7,210 nt of DNA from an uncultured Bacilli bacterium (GTDB taxonomy: Bacteria; Bacillota_I; Bacilli_A; RF39; UBA660): positions 1 to 7,210 of the forward strand of contig CANQKK010000042.1 in the NCBI GenBank assembly GCA_947624475.1, in the 5' to 3' direction. Each line of letters starts with the position of its first letter. Positions within the stretch are counted from its first letter, which is position 1. Below are positions 1 to 7,010 of this stretch, in pieces. The position numbers and the translations under genes were made by a program. The notes beneath the pieces are model-generated. The model was not told the DNA's origin. It worked only from the letters and a program-made list of their open reading frames with translations, and searched no databases.

Positions 1-527
1 CATCTTTTTTAAGTGAAGATATAAATACAGTATCCTTTGAAAAATACGGAGAATTAGATTATCTAGGAAGATGTACGACTGCTTATGCAAATATTTCTAA
101 AAAACTTATGCCAACAGAAAAGCGAGGATCTATCGGTATGATAAAACCATCAGGTTGGCATACAGTCAAATACGATAATGTCGATGGTAAATATTTATAT
201 AATCGTTGTCATCTAATAGGATACCAATTAACCGGAGAAAATGCTAACGAAAAAAATCTAATTACTTGTACGAGACATATGAATACTTCTATAATGTTAG
301 ATTTTGAAAATATTGTCGCTGATTATATTAAAGAAACAAATAATCATGTCTTATATCGTGTTACCCCTGTCTTTAAAGGTGATAATCTTCTAGCAACAGG
401 TGTCCAAATGGAAGCCTTATCCGTCGAAGATAATGGAAAAGGAATCAAATTTAATATCTTTGTCTATAATGTCCAAGACGGCATAACAATTAATTACCAA
501 AATGGTGATAGTAGATTAACTAATTAA
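1..527 (+). CDS. DNA/RNA non-specific endonuclease (DNA-entry nuclease type), 5' partial
   Basis: The reading frame is open from base 3 to the TAA at 525-527, so about 174 C-terminal residues are visible and the true start lies before the window. An internal ATG at 108 is not the start, because conserved-looking sequence (ELDYLGRCTTAYANI) precedes it in frame. The core block YNRCHLIGYQLTGENANEKN, with its His at 210-212, matches the beta-beta-alpha-metal nuclease active site. In that family DRGH supplies the catalytic His and downstream Asn residues bind the metal. This copy has NRCH instead, which I recall as common in the Bacillota branch of the family. Such enzymes cut DNA and RNA without sequence specificity; relatives such as streptococcal EndA act at the cell surface in DNA uptake or degradation. 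Any signal peptide would be outside the window, so location and exact role are not shown. It is probably a separate transcription unit from addBA because a terminator follows directly. Confidence 0.88.
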   Translation, partial: SFLSEDINTVSFEKYGELDYLGRCTTAYANISKKLMPTEKRGSIGMIKPSGWHTVKYDNVDGKYLYNRCHLIGYQLTGENANEKNLITCTRHMNTSIMLDFENIVADYIKETNNHVLYRVTPVFKGDNLLATGVQMEALSVEDNGKGIKFNIFVYNVQDGITINYQNGDSRLTN

Positions 528-534
528 CATATAC

Positions 535-558
535 GATACCCAGTGGTATCTTTTTTTT
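535..558 (+). terminator. Rho-independent terminator after the endonuclease gene
   Basis: A perfect 6-bp stem, GATACC (535-540) and GGTATC (545-550), encloses a CAGT tetraloop and is followed at once by eight T residues (551-558). It begins 7 bases after the endonuclease stop codon. It separates that gene from the downstream units. Confidence 0.88.
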
Positions 559-599
559 AATAAAATGGATGAGGATATATTTTAAATAATTTGAATTAG

Positions 600-608
600 T
601 GTTAAAAT
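600..608 (+). promoter_or_regulatory. Extended -10 promoter (TGTTAAAAT) before the Abi-like stub
   Basis: TG at 600-601, one base, then TAAAAT at 603-608 fits an extended -10 element. The -35 position is poor (TTTTAA around 580-585), which is common when the TG extension is present. The predicted transcript would begin near 615, about 14 bases before the ATG at 629. Two other tRNA or gene starts in the window have the same TGn extension, which supports the reading. Confidence 0.5.
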
Positions 609-628
609 ATACTTATGGTGGCGAGTAT

Positions 629-775
629 ATGAATACCAAACAAAAAGATTTTTTATCTATTGATGAGCTTACTAAAAATATAAAAAATAAAGGATTACTT
701 ATACAAGATGACGAAAAATTGAAAGATGTATTAAAACATAATAATTATTATTTTACCAAAAACATTTACTTTTAA
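629..775 (+). pseudogene. 48-residue stub resembling the N-terminus of an Abi family (Abi_2) protein
   Basis: ATG at 629 opens a 48-codon frame ending in TAA at 773-775. The translation contains FLSIDELTKNIKNKGLLI, then DDEKLKDVLKHNNYYF. This resembles the opening of Abi_2/AbiD/AbiF-type abortive-infection proteins: FLSxxEQIxxLKxKGLxI, then DDExxxxxLxxxNYYRLSGY. Full members are roughly 300 residues. Here the similarity stops just after NYY and the frame closes eight codons later with TKNIYF. No continuation was seen in the other frames before addB. A weak SD-like GGTGGCGAG at 617-625 and an extended -10 promoter lie upstream, so a short peptide may still be made. I see it as a decayed or deleted abi gene. 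The alternative is a genuine small protein that happens to share the motif. Confidence 0.5.
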
Positions 776-793
776 TTCATATTATGTAATAAT
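765..793 (+). promoter_or_regulatory. addB: Possible promoter of the addB-addA operon
   Basis: TTTACT at 765-770 could serve as -35. After 17 bases, AATAAT at 788-793 could be the -10, and it is preceded by TGT at 785-787 (extended -10 style). Transcription would start near 800, directly before the AAAGGAG ribosome site at 802-808, which would leave an unusually short leader. The -35 part overlaps the end of the Abi-like stub. The match is modest, and the region is so AT-rich that chance matches are likely. Read-through from the promoter near 600 could also supply the operon. Confidence 0.35.
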
Positions 794-812
794 AATTTCG
801 TAAAGGAGTATT

Positions 813-3110
813 ATGAAAGAATACATATTATTAGTTCCAAATAAAACAAAAGATAAAATTATTCAAAAAGTGCGAGCAGAAAATCCCAAAGCAAATATTA
901 AGCTTCTTTCTCTCGAAGAATTTAAAAGGAGAGTTACTTTTACATATGACGAAAAAGCCGTCTTTCATGTTATGCAAAAATATCAAATAAAAAGAAGCAC
1001 AGCACTTACTTACTTAGAAAATATCTATTATATTTCCGATAAATTAAATAATCCTAAGATGGATACCTTAAAAGAAATAAAAAAAGATCTCGAAGAAAAT
1101 AACTTAATTGAATATAATCCTTTGTTTATCCAAAGTTTAAATAATAAAGAGATAATTATTTATGGTTATCCTTATCTTACTAAATATCAAAAGAAAGTAC
1201 TAGAGATCTATAATTATAGAGAGATAAAACCCAAAACCCAAAATCACAAAATCGAGAAAATATATCATGCTAATTCAATCGAAGACGAAGTAATCTTTGT
1301 CGGAAACAAAATATGCACTCTTCTTAAAAACAATATTCCTATTGAAAATATCAAACTAATAATATCAAGTGAATATCCCAAAGTAGTAGATCGCATCTTT
1401 AAATTTCTAAATATTCCAATTACTATCAGTAGTAGTTCTATCTATTCATCTTCTACTGTTAAAAAAGTCTTAAATAATCTAGATAATCTACCAGTCGTTT
1501 TAAAAGAAATAGAAAATAGTCCTCTATGTGACAAGATAATAAATATCCTAAACAAATATACCTTTTTAGATAATCTTGAAAGTGGCCGAGAACTAATAGA
1601 AAATGATTTAAAAAAGACTACTATTTTGAAAGGCAGTAATACTAACGTAGTATCACCTTACGATTATATAACTGATGATGACTACGTCTTCTTTCTCGGA
1701 TTTAATAAAGAAAATATCCCTCTTATCAAAAAAGATGATGACTACTTTAGTGATAAAGAGAAAAAAATCTTAGGTTTAGATACTTCGGAAGAATTAAATA
1801 TTCTCGAAAAAGAAACCTTAATAACCTCTCTAACTAATATCAAGAATTTAACTCTAAGTTATAAATCATACACTAGTAATATGAAATATACGAAAAGTGA
1901 TTTACTAGATGTACCTATCCAAGAAATAGTCCAAACTGACTACTCCCATAGTAATATGCTAAATCTTGCTCTTCTGACCGAAAAATTAGATAATCTTATC
2001 AAATATAATATCAAAGATTCTTCTTTAGAACTACTATATAATAATTATAAAGATTTACCATACCTCAAATTTGACAATAAATATAAAGGTATAAGAAAAA
2101 GTGACCTATATAGTTACTTAGATAATAAACTTACTCTTGCATACTCTTCCCTTAACAATTACAACCGCTGTAAATTTCGCTACTACTTAGCAAATATTTT
2201 AAAACTTAATGTTATAAAAAACGATTTCTCAAAGATTATCGGAGATGTCTGTCACTACGTTCTATCTAATATCGATAATAAGGATTTTACGATCGAAAAA
2301 TATTTTAAAAAATATTTAGAAAGCGAAAGAGACTTCACGAGTCGTGAAAAATTTTTTCTAAAGTTCGTCATCGAGACTATTAAAAAGCAGTATTCTCTAA
2401 CAACATTTGACAAAAAATTATACGAAGAAAAAATATATGTAAATTACGATAAAAATATCAAGGTTACCTTTATGGGTATAATCGATAAATTACTGTACAA
2501 AGAAGAAGATAATATTACTTATTTAGCCGTAATCGACTACAAGACAGGCACGCAAGATATCAAATTAGACAATATAAAATATGGAATTGATATGCAACTT
2601 CCTATCTACTTATATTTATCTTCAAATAGTAAACTAAAAAATATTGAAGTAGTAGGATTTTACTTACAAAAATTACTAACTACTAACTTAGATTCTAAGA
2701 AAGACTACGAAAAAGCCAAGGAGGAGACTCTTCTTCTCGAGGGCTATTCAGTTGATAATCAAAGCATTTTATCGAAGTTTGATAAAACTTTTGAAGACTC
2801 TCAGTTAATAAAAGGTCTCAAAACGACCAAAGAGGGAAATTTTAACAAACGAAGCAAAGTATTAACAAAAGAGGAAATTCATGATATAATATGTGGCACC
2901 GACGAGATTATCCAAAAAAGTATCGATGATATCTTGGATGCTGACTTTCAAATAAATCCCAAAGTAATAAACGGAAAGAATGTCAGTTGTGCCTACTGCG
3001 AATACAAAGACATCTGTTTTCGCAAAGAAGAAGATATTAACTATATAAATGAAGAAAGAAAGGAAGTGGGTAAATATGCTAGAGAAGGATCAGAAATGCC
3101 TAACATATGA
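813..3110 (+). CDS. addB: AddB, shortened helicase-nuclease subunit with Fe-S PD-(D/E)XK domain
   Basis: 765 residues; ATG at 813 lies 4 bases after AAAGGAG (802-808). AddB is the second subunit of the AddAB (RexAB) enzyme that resects double-strand breaks for RecA-dependent repair. The C-terminal nuclease is complete: YSSLNNYNRCKFRYY with Cys453, the GDVCH motif with His481, GIIDKL with Asp558, IDYKTG with Asp575 and Lys577, QLPIYL with Gln595, and CAYCEYKDIC with Cys726, Cys729 and Cys735. The four cysteines are those that hold the [4Fe-4S] staple in AddB and Dna2-type nucleases. Residues 150-350 look like the degenerate helicase 2A region (SIEDEVIFVG, FFLGFNKENIP). The N-terminus (MKEYILLVPNKTKDK) has no GxxGxGKT Walker A, and the protein is about 400 residues shorter than Bacillus AddB (1166). 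The helicase-like half is therefore reduced and is probably not an ATPase. It ends in TGA and overlaps the next gene by 35 bases. Confidence 0.9.
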   Translation: MKEYILLVPNKTKDKIIQKVRAENPKANIKLLSLEEFKRRVTFTYDEKAVFHVMQKYQIKRSTALTYLENIYYISDKLNNPKMDTLKEIKKDLEENNLIEYNPLFIQSLNNKEIIIYGYPYLTKYQKKVLEIYNYREIKPKTQNHKIEKIYHANSIEDEVIFVGNKICTLLKNNIPIENIKLIISSEYPKVVDRIFKFLNIPITISSSSIYSSSTVKKVLNNLDNLPVVLKEIENSPLCDKIINILNKYTFLDNLESGRELIENDLKKTTILKGSNTNVVSPYDYITDDDYVFFLGFNKENIPLIKKDDDYFSDKEKKILGLDTSEELNILEKETLITSLTNIKNLTLSYKSYTSNMKYTKSDLLDVPIQEIVQTDYSHSNMLNLALLTEKLDNLIKYNIKDSSLELLYNNYKDLPYLKFDNKYKGIRKSDLYSYLDNKLTLAYSSLNNYNRCKFRYYLANILKLNVIKNDFSKIIGDVCHYVLSNIDNKDFTIEKYFKKYLESERDFTSREKFFLKFVIETIKKQYSLTTFDKKLYEEKIYVNYDKNIKVTFMGIIDKLLYKEEDNITYLAVIDYKTGTQDIKLDNIKYGIDMQLPIYLYLSSNSKLKNIEVVGFYLQKLLTTNLDSKKDYEKAKEETLLLEGYSVDNQSILSKFDKTFEDSQLIKGLKTTKEGNFNKRSKVLTKEEIHDIICGTDEIIQKSIDDILDADFQINPKVINGKNVSCAYCEYKDICFRKEEDINYINEERKEVGKYAREGSEMPNI
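3059..3066 (+). promoter_or_regulatory. Ribosome binding site deciding the start of the 138-residue gene
   Basis: AAAGGAAG lies 9 bases before the ATG at 3076, a normal spacing. The upstream in-frame ATG at 3049 has no comparable site at the right distance, and the purine-rich tract sits after it. The site is inside the addB coding region, so ribosomes finishing addB could help start the next gene. Confidence 0.6.
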
Positions 3111-3492
3111 AAGTGATGATGGCGAAAGTATTAAATTATTTGATTTAGCAGTCTACATTGGTCCAATATACAAAGAAGAAAATGGAAAGAGAGTAGTAGT
3201 AGAAACAAATGCTAAGCTCATCTTTGATATCGTAAATAATAATTTTATTTGGAAAAACGAAGAGACAATGACATTATCTGCTCTTTTACCTGATATCGTA
3301 AATAACTATTCTGATAGTTACGAAGAAATCATTAATCGTAATACAGTATCCCTCGGTAGCAAGGGAAAGTCTATCCTTTTTACCGAAGTACCATTACTAA
3401 GTCTATATTCACTAAATGAATTAAATATACCGTCGGATAACAAAAGTAACGTAGAAGATGAAGAATCAGAAAAAAAGAAAGGAAGAGTGTAA
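3076..3492 (+). CDS. Unrecognised 138-residue protein between addB and addA
   Basis: I do not recognise this protein. Translation most likely begins at ATG 3076 (MLEKDQKCLTYES), chosen for its AAAGGAAG ribosome site; starting at 3049 would add nine lysine-rich residues. It overlaps the last 35 bases of addB and stops 3 bases before the next start, so it should be translated with AddAB. The sequence is soluble in character, with no signal peptide or membrane segment. It has hydrophobic, beta-like stretches (LFDLAVYIGPIY, VVVETNAKLIFDIV), a middle part rich in Asn, Ser and acidic residues, and a charged, probably disordered tail (NVEDEESEKKKGRV). No catalytic motif, zinc-binding cysteine pattern or nucleotide-binding loop is visible. 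Base composition is like its neighbours, so there is no sign of recent insertion. A role as partner or regulator of the nuclease is suggested only by position. Confidence 0.75.
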   Translation: MLEKDQKCLTYESDDGESIKLFDLAVYIGPIYKEENGKRVVVETNAKLIFDIVNNNFIWKNEETMTLSALLPDIVNNYSDSYEEIINRNTVSLGSKGKSILFTEVPLLSLYSLNELNIPSDNKSNVEDEESEKKKGRV

Positions 3493-3495
3493 ATA

Positions 3496-3783
3496 ATGTA
3501 TAAATATCTTTTTAATTATAATAAAATAAACAATATTGAAAACATTACAGTATTTTATTATTCACCAGAAGAAGATAAACTTATTACCGAAAATATTGGT
3601 ACCATCTATAATGTTATCGATTTTATTAGATATGACATTAAAAATGATAGTACGATTACCCTAGCAGGTTTCAAAGGAAACCAAGTCGAAGAAATATTAT
3701 CTTACATAACTCACGAAAAGACAATATCCCAGATTGAAGGATACAATAGTTTTACTGTCAAAAATAAAAAGAAAAAAAGATAA
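3496..3783 (+). CDS. Unrecognised 95-residue protein between addB and addA
   Basis: I do not recognise this protein. ATG at 3496 follows the preceding stop by 3 bases, and AAAGGAAGAG at 3478-3487 provides a ribosome site within the end of the upstream gene. The stop at 3781-3783 is 11 bases before the addA start. The body looks like a small alpha/beta domain: a strand (NITVFYYSP), an acidic turn, a probable helix (YNVIDFIRYDI), another strand (STITLAGF) and a helix (VEEILSYI). The C-terminus is strongly basic (KNKKKKR), which could contact nucleic acid or an acidic partner such as the acidic tail of the upstream product. There is no signal peptide, membrane segment or known catalytic motif. 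Its location inside the addBA operon is the only functional clue. Confidence 0.75.
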   Translation: MYKYLFNYNKINNIENITVFYYSPEEDKLITENIGTIYNVIDFIRYDIKNDSTITLAGFKGNQVEEILSYITHEKTISQIEGYNSFTVKNKKKKR

Positions 3784-3794
3784 GAGGGAAAATT

Positions 3795-6700
3795 ATGACT
3801 ATTTGGACCAAAGAACAAAACGAAGCCATAACGAGAGATAACTGTAGTATCATCGTCTCGGCCGGAGCAGGATCAGGTAAAACTGCCGTCTTAACCGAGA
3901 GAGTAATACAAAAAATAAAAAAAGGAGTATCACTTAAAAATCTCCTTATTTTAACATTCACTAAAATGGCCGCAAAAGAAATGAAAGAACGAATTGAAGA
4001 AAAGTTAAAAGAAGAAAACCTAATTAGCGAACTTAAAAACATCGATGTTGCTAATATTACGACCTTTGACTCCTACGCCTTATCGGTCGTCAAAAAATAC
4101 AGTTACCTCTTAAACGTATCTAAAGATATAAGTATCATCGAAAGTTCCATTATCGAGTTATACAAAAAAAATACCCTAACCGATATTTTTGAAGAATTAT
4201 ATACCTCTAAAGAAAAAAAATTTCTCTCACTAATCAAAGATTATTTTATCAAAGATGATAGGGAACTAACTAATTTTATTCTAAATCTAGATAATAAATT
4301 AAATCTTAAAATAGATAAAATATCTTATCTTGATAATTACCTAAATAAATATTTTGCTGACGAGAAAATTACGCAGGATATTTCCCTTTATACTGAAGAA
4401 ATTAAACTATTAATAGATAAAATTAATACTTATTTAAGTTGTATTCAAGATAGCAAATTTTTAGAAAAACTAGAATTATCTTTAACGCCCCTCTTACTAA
4501 GTAATACTTATGACGAGATAAAAAAGAATATAAGCAATCTAACTCTCCCACGAATTACTAAGGATACTTCCGAAGATACTAAAAAATATAAAGAAAAAAT
4601 AAGTGATACTATCGGTGAAATAAAAAAATTACTAGATTACGAATCAGAAGAAGATATAAGAAGAAGTATTTTATTTACCAAAGATTATATTGAAGTAATA
4701 ATTAATATAATTAAAAAACTAGATAAGAAAGTACGAACATACAAAGAAAAGTATGACTCCTACGAATACCACGATATTTCTAATCTAGCCATTCGTCTCG
4801 TAAGAGAAAATAAAGTAGTAAGAGAAGAAATAAAAAACAACTTAAATGAAATACTAATCGATGAATATCAAGATACCAACGATCTTCAAGAGACATTTAT
4901 CTCGTATATTTCCCATGACAACGTCTACATGGTCGGCGATATCAAACAGTCAATTTATCGCTTTCGTAATGCCAATCCTTATATTTTTAAAGAAAAATAC
5001 GATAATTACAGCAGGCATAATGGCGGTATAAAAATCGACTTAAATAAAAATTTTCGAAGCCGAGAAGAAGTTATCGAAAACATCAATTTATTCTTTAACT
5101 ATATAATGGACGATACTCTAGGAGGAGCAGATTATACCGCCTCTCATCAAATGATATTTGGAAATACATCATATAATGAAGAAGGATTTAATAATCAAAA
5201 TAATCACTTTGAAGTCTATACTTACGAAGAAGATAGTCCATTCCAAAAAGAAGAAATCGAAGCCTTTATCATCGCCAAAGATATTAGGGATAAAGTTGAA
5301 AATAGATACAAAATATACGATAAAAATCTTAAAAAAAATAGAAGTGTAAATTATGGAGACTTTGCTATTTTAATTGACAACAGAAAAAACTTTGAATTAT
5401 TCAAAAAAATCTTTGAATATTATAATATAAATACTAGTATCGTAAAACCAAATAATTTAATTGATGGAGAAGCAGTAGTCCTAATCAAAAATATCATAAG
5501 TCTCATAATAAAAATTAAAAATAACGAAATAGATACTGAATTTAAAAAGTTATTCACATCATTAGGAAGAAGTTTTCTCTTTAACTATTCCGATACTGAG
5601 ATCTTTAACTACTTTAAAAATAATGATTTCCAAAATAGTAAAATATATAAAATATCAAAAGAAATATCTGATAATATCGATAATATAAGTATCGATAGTC
5701 TATTAGATATAATTACTGATAAATATAACTTCTATCAGAAACTAATTTTAATCGGTGACTACCATACTAATATTCTTTGCATCGATAAATTAAAAGAAAT
5801 AACAGAAAATATAGTCAATTTAGATTATTCTATCTACGACTATCAAAAATATTTAGAGGATATTATTCAAAATAACTTGAAAATTGAATATGAAGTAAAT
5901 GATATAAGTGAAGATACTACCAAAATAATGACAATTCATTCATCTAAAGGACTAGAATTTAATATCTGCTACCTAGCGGGATTATATAGTAAATTTAATA
6001 TTAGAGATGTTATAAATAAATTTTCTTATGATGAAGATTATGGAATAATTATTCCTTGCAAAGATAAATTTATAAAAAATACTATCTATCATAATCTAAG
6101 TTACAAAAACTACATAAAAGAAAATATTAGTGAGAGAATAAGACTATTTTATGTAGCCCTAACGAGAGCCAAAGAAAAACTAATTTTCCTTCTTCCAAAA
6201 AAAGATGGGGAAGAAGTTAGTACTTTTGATCCCGATGCAAGACTAAAATATAAATCATTTGCCGATATCTTATACTCATTAGAAAGTGTAATTAAAAGTA
6301 ACTATAAAAGCGTCGATTTAGAATCTTTAAATCTAAGTAAAGACTATAACCTCATCAAAAAAAGTAATTATAAAAAAGAAATAAGTACGGTAGATACGAA
6401 GATAGAGGTAGAAGAATTACATTTAATTAAAGATACCGAAGAAGAAAAATCGTTCTCAAAAAAAATTACTAAACTCATAACTAGAGAAGAAAAAAACAAA
6501 CTAGAGTATGGACGAAAAATTCACGAATTACTAGAACTTACTGATTTTAATAATCCTAATTACAGTTTATTATCTGAAAAAGAAAAAGTCTTTATCAGTA
6601 ATTTTCTAAAACAAATAGATATTAAAAATGCTAATATCTATAAAGAATATGAATTTGCTTACGAAGAAGATAAAACCGAGTATCACGGTATAATAGATTT

Positions 6701-6875
6701 AATGTTAGAGTATGATGATAAAATAAAAATAATCGATTATAAATTAAAAAATATCAGTGATACAGAGTATCAAAAACAATTAAATGGTTACAAGAAATAT
6801 ATTGAAAATACATTTAACAAAAAGACCGAACTATATCTATACTCAATAATAGATGATACTTTCGAAAAACTGTAA
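3795..6875 (+). CDS. addA: AddA, helicase-nuclease motor subunit
   Basis: 1026 residues from ATG 3795, preceded by the purine-rich AAGAGGG at 3782-3788. AddA is the ATP-driven 3'-5' helicase and nuclease of AddAB. All UvrD-family motifs are present: Q motif (EQNEAI, Gln8), Walker A AGAGSGKT (23-30, Lys29), Ia TFTKMAAKEMKERI (54-67), II IDEYQDTN (355-362), III VGDIKQSIYRFR (380-391), IV NFRS (419-422), V TIHSSKGLEFN (713-723) and VI LFYVALTRAK (784-793, Arg791 as arginine finger). The C-terminal PD-(D/E)XK nuclease shows YGRKIHELLE (His910), GIIDLM (Asp968), IDYKLK (Asp981, Lys983) and QLNGYKKY (Gln995), so cleavage should be intact. Motif Ib reads TTFDSYA, with Asp92 where a His is usual (TIHSF-like). 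The protein is about 200 residues shorter than Bacillus AddA (1232) but loses no catalytic element. It is the last gene of the addB-led operon. Confidence 0.96.
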   Translation: MTIWTKEQNEAITRDNCSIIVSAGAGSGKTAVLTERVIQKIKKGVSLKNLLILTFTKMAAKEMKERIEEKLKEENLISELKNIDVANITTFDSYALSVVKKYSYLLNVSKDISIIESSIIELYKKNTLTDIFEELYTSKEKKFLSLIKDYFIKDDRELTNFILNLDNKLNLKIDKISYLDNYLNKYFADEKITQDISLYTEEIKLLIDKINTYLSCIQDSKFLEKLELSLTPLLLSNTYDEIKKNISNLTLPRITKDTSEDTKKYKEKISDTIGEIKKLLDYESEEDIRRSILFTKDYIEVIINIIKKLDKKVRTYKEKYDSYEYHDISNLAIRLVRENKVVREEIKNNLNEILIDEYQDTNDLQETFISYISHDNVYMVGDIKQSIYRFRNANPYIFKEKYDNYSRHNGGIKIDLNKNFRSREEVIENINLFFNYIMDDTLGGADYTASHQMIFGNTSYNEEGFNNQNNHFEVYTYEEDSPFQKEEIEAFIIAKDIRDKVENRYKIYDKNLKKNRSVNYGDFAILIDNRKNFELFKKIFEYYNINTSIVKPNNLIDGEAVVLIKNIISLIIKIKNNEIDTEFKKLFTSLGRSFLFNYSDTEIFNYFKNNDFQNSKIYKISKEISDNIDNISIDSLLDIITDKYNFYQKLILIGDYHTNILCIDKLKEITENIVNLDYSIYDYQKYLEDIIQNNLKIEYEVNDISEDTTKIMTIHSSKGLEFNICYLAGLYSKFNIRDVINKFSYDEDYGIIIPCKDKFIKNTIYHNLSYKNYIKENISERIRLFYVALTRAKEKLIFLLPKKDGEEVSTFDPDARLKYKSFADILYSLESVIKSNYKSVDLESLNLSKDYNLIKKSNYKKEISTVDTKIEVEELHLIKDTEEEKSFSKKITKLITREEKNKLEYGRKIHELLELTDFNNPNYSLLSEKEKVFISNFLKQIDIKNANIYKEYEFAYEEDKTEYHGIIDLMLEYDDKIKIIDYKLKNISDTEYQKQLNGYKKYIENTFNKKTELYLYSIIDDTFEKL

Positions 6876-6882
6876 AAAAATA

Positions 6883-6911
6883 GTGAATAATCTTTCTGTT
6901 TATGTTATAAT
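6883..6911 (+). promoter_or_regulatory. Promoter of the tRNA-Thr/tRNA-Leu unit
   Basis: A consensus -10, TATAAT (6906-6911), is preceded by TGT (6903-6905), an extended -10. GTGAAT at 6883-6888 is a fair -35 at exactly 17 bases. Transcription would begin near 6918, about 13 bases before the tRNA-Thr. The -10 lies in the loop of the inverted repeat described next. Confidence 0.7.
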
Positions 6912-6925
6912 TAAGTAGAAAGATT
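6889..6925 (+). repeat. 9-bp perfect inverted repeat around the tRNA promoter -10
   Basis: AATCTTTCT (6889-6897) and AGAAAGATT (6917-6925) are exact reverse complements separated by 19 bases, and the right arm runs into TTAT. It begins 13 bases after the addA stop. It could be a weak, long-loop terminator for the addBA operon, since no other terminator is seen there. It could also be an operator or a chance repeat in AT-rich DNA. The stem has only two C:G pairs per arm, so it would be weak in RNA. Confidence 0.5.
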
Positions 6926-6930
6926 TTATT

Positions 6931-7004
6931 GCCAAATTAGTTCAGTGGTAGAACAAGGCACTCGTAATGCTTAGATGTAAGTTCGATTCTTACATTTGGC
7001 ACCA
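6931..7004 (+). tRNA. tRNA-Thr, anticodon CGU
   Basis: A complete cloverleaf can be folded by hand. The acceptor is GCCAAAT with ATTTGGC; the D stem is GTTC/GAAC with loop AGTGGTA. The anticodon stem is AGGCA/TGCTT with loop CTCGTAA, placing CGT at 6963-6965. The variable loop is AGAT and the T arm is GTAAG-TTCGATT-CTTAC. Discriminator A and encoded CCA end the gene. The anticodon reads ACG. The first two acceptor pairs, G1-C72 and C2-G71, are those expected of tRNA-Thr. It is the first gene of a two-tRNA unit, with 6 bases to the next tRNA. Confidence 0.96.
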
Positions 7005-7010
7005 TTTATT

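Noticed and set aside
1674..1745. Direct repeat GATGATGACTAC at 1674 and 1734, exactly 60 bases apart
   Set aside because: Both copies are in the addB frame and encode DDDY in an acidic stretch. There is no array or further copy, so chance codon reuse is the simplest explanation.
3758..4042. Reverse-strand frame of 94 codons over the start of addA
   Set aside because: It lies opposite the Walker A and motif Ia region of a clear addA gene, its translation is a Phe/Ser-rich antisense shadow, and no reverse promoter or ribosome site was seen.
5158..5349. Forward 63-codon frame inside addA
   Set aside because: It is an out-of-frame shadow within addA, with a Lys/Ile-rich translation expected from AT-rich DNA.
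813..6875. Alternative genetic code (TGA as Trp), suggested by the AT-rich, Mollicutes-like composition
   Set aside because: Trp codons in the genes are TGG, the long frames contain no internal TGA, and addB ends sensibly at TGA.
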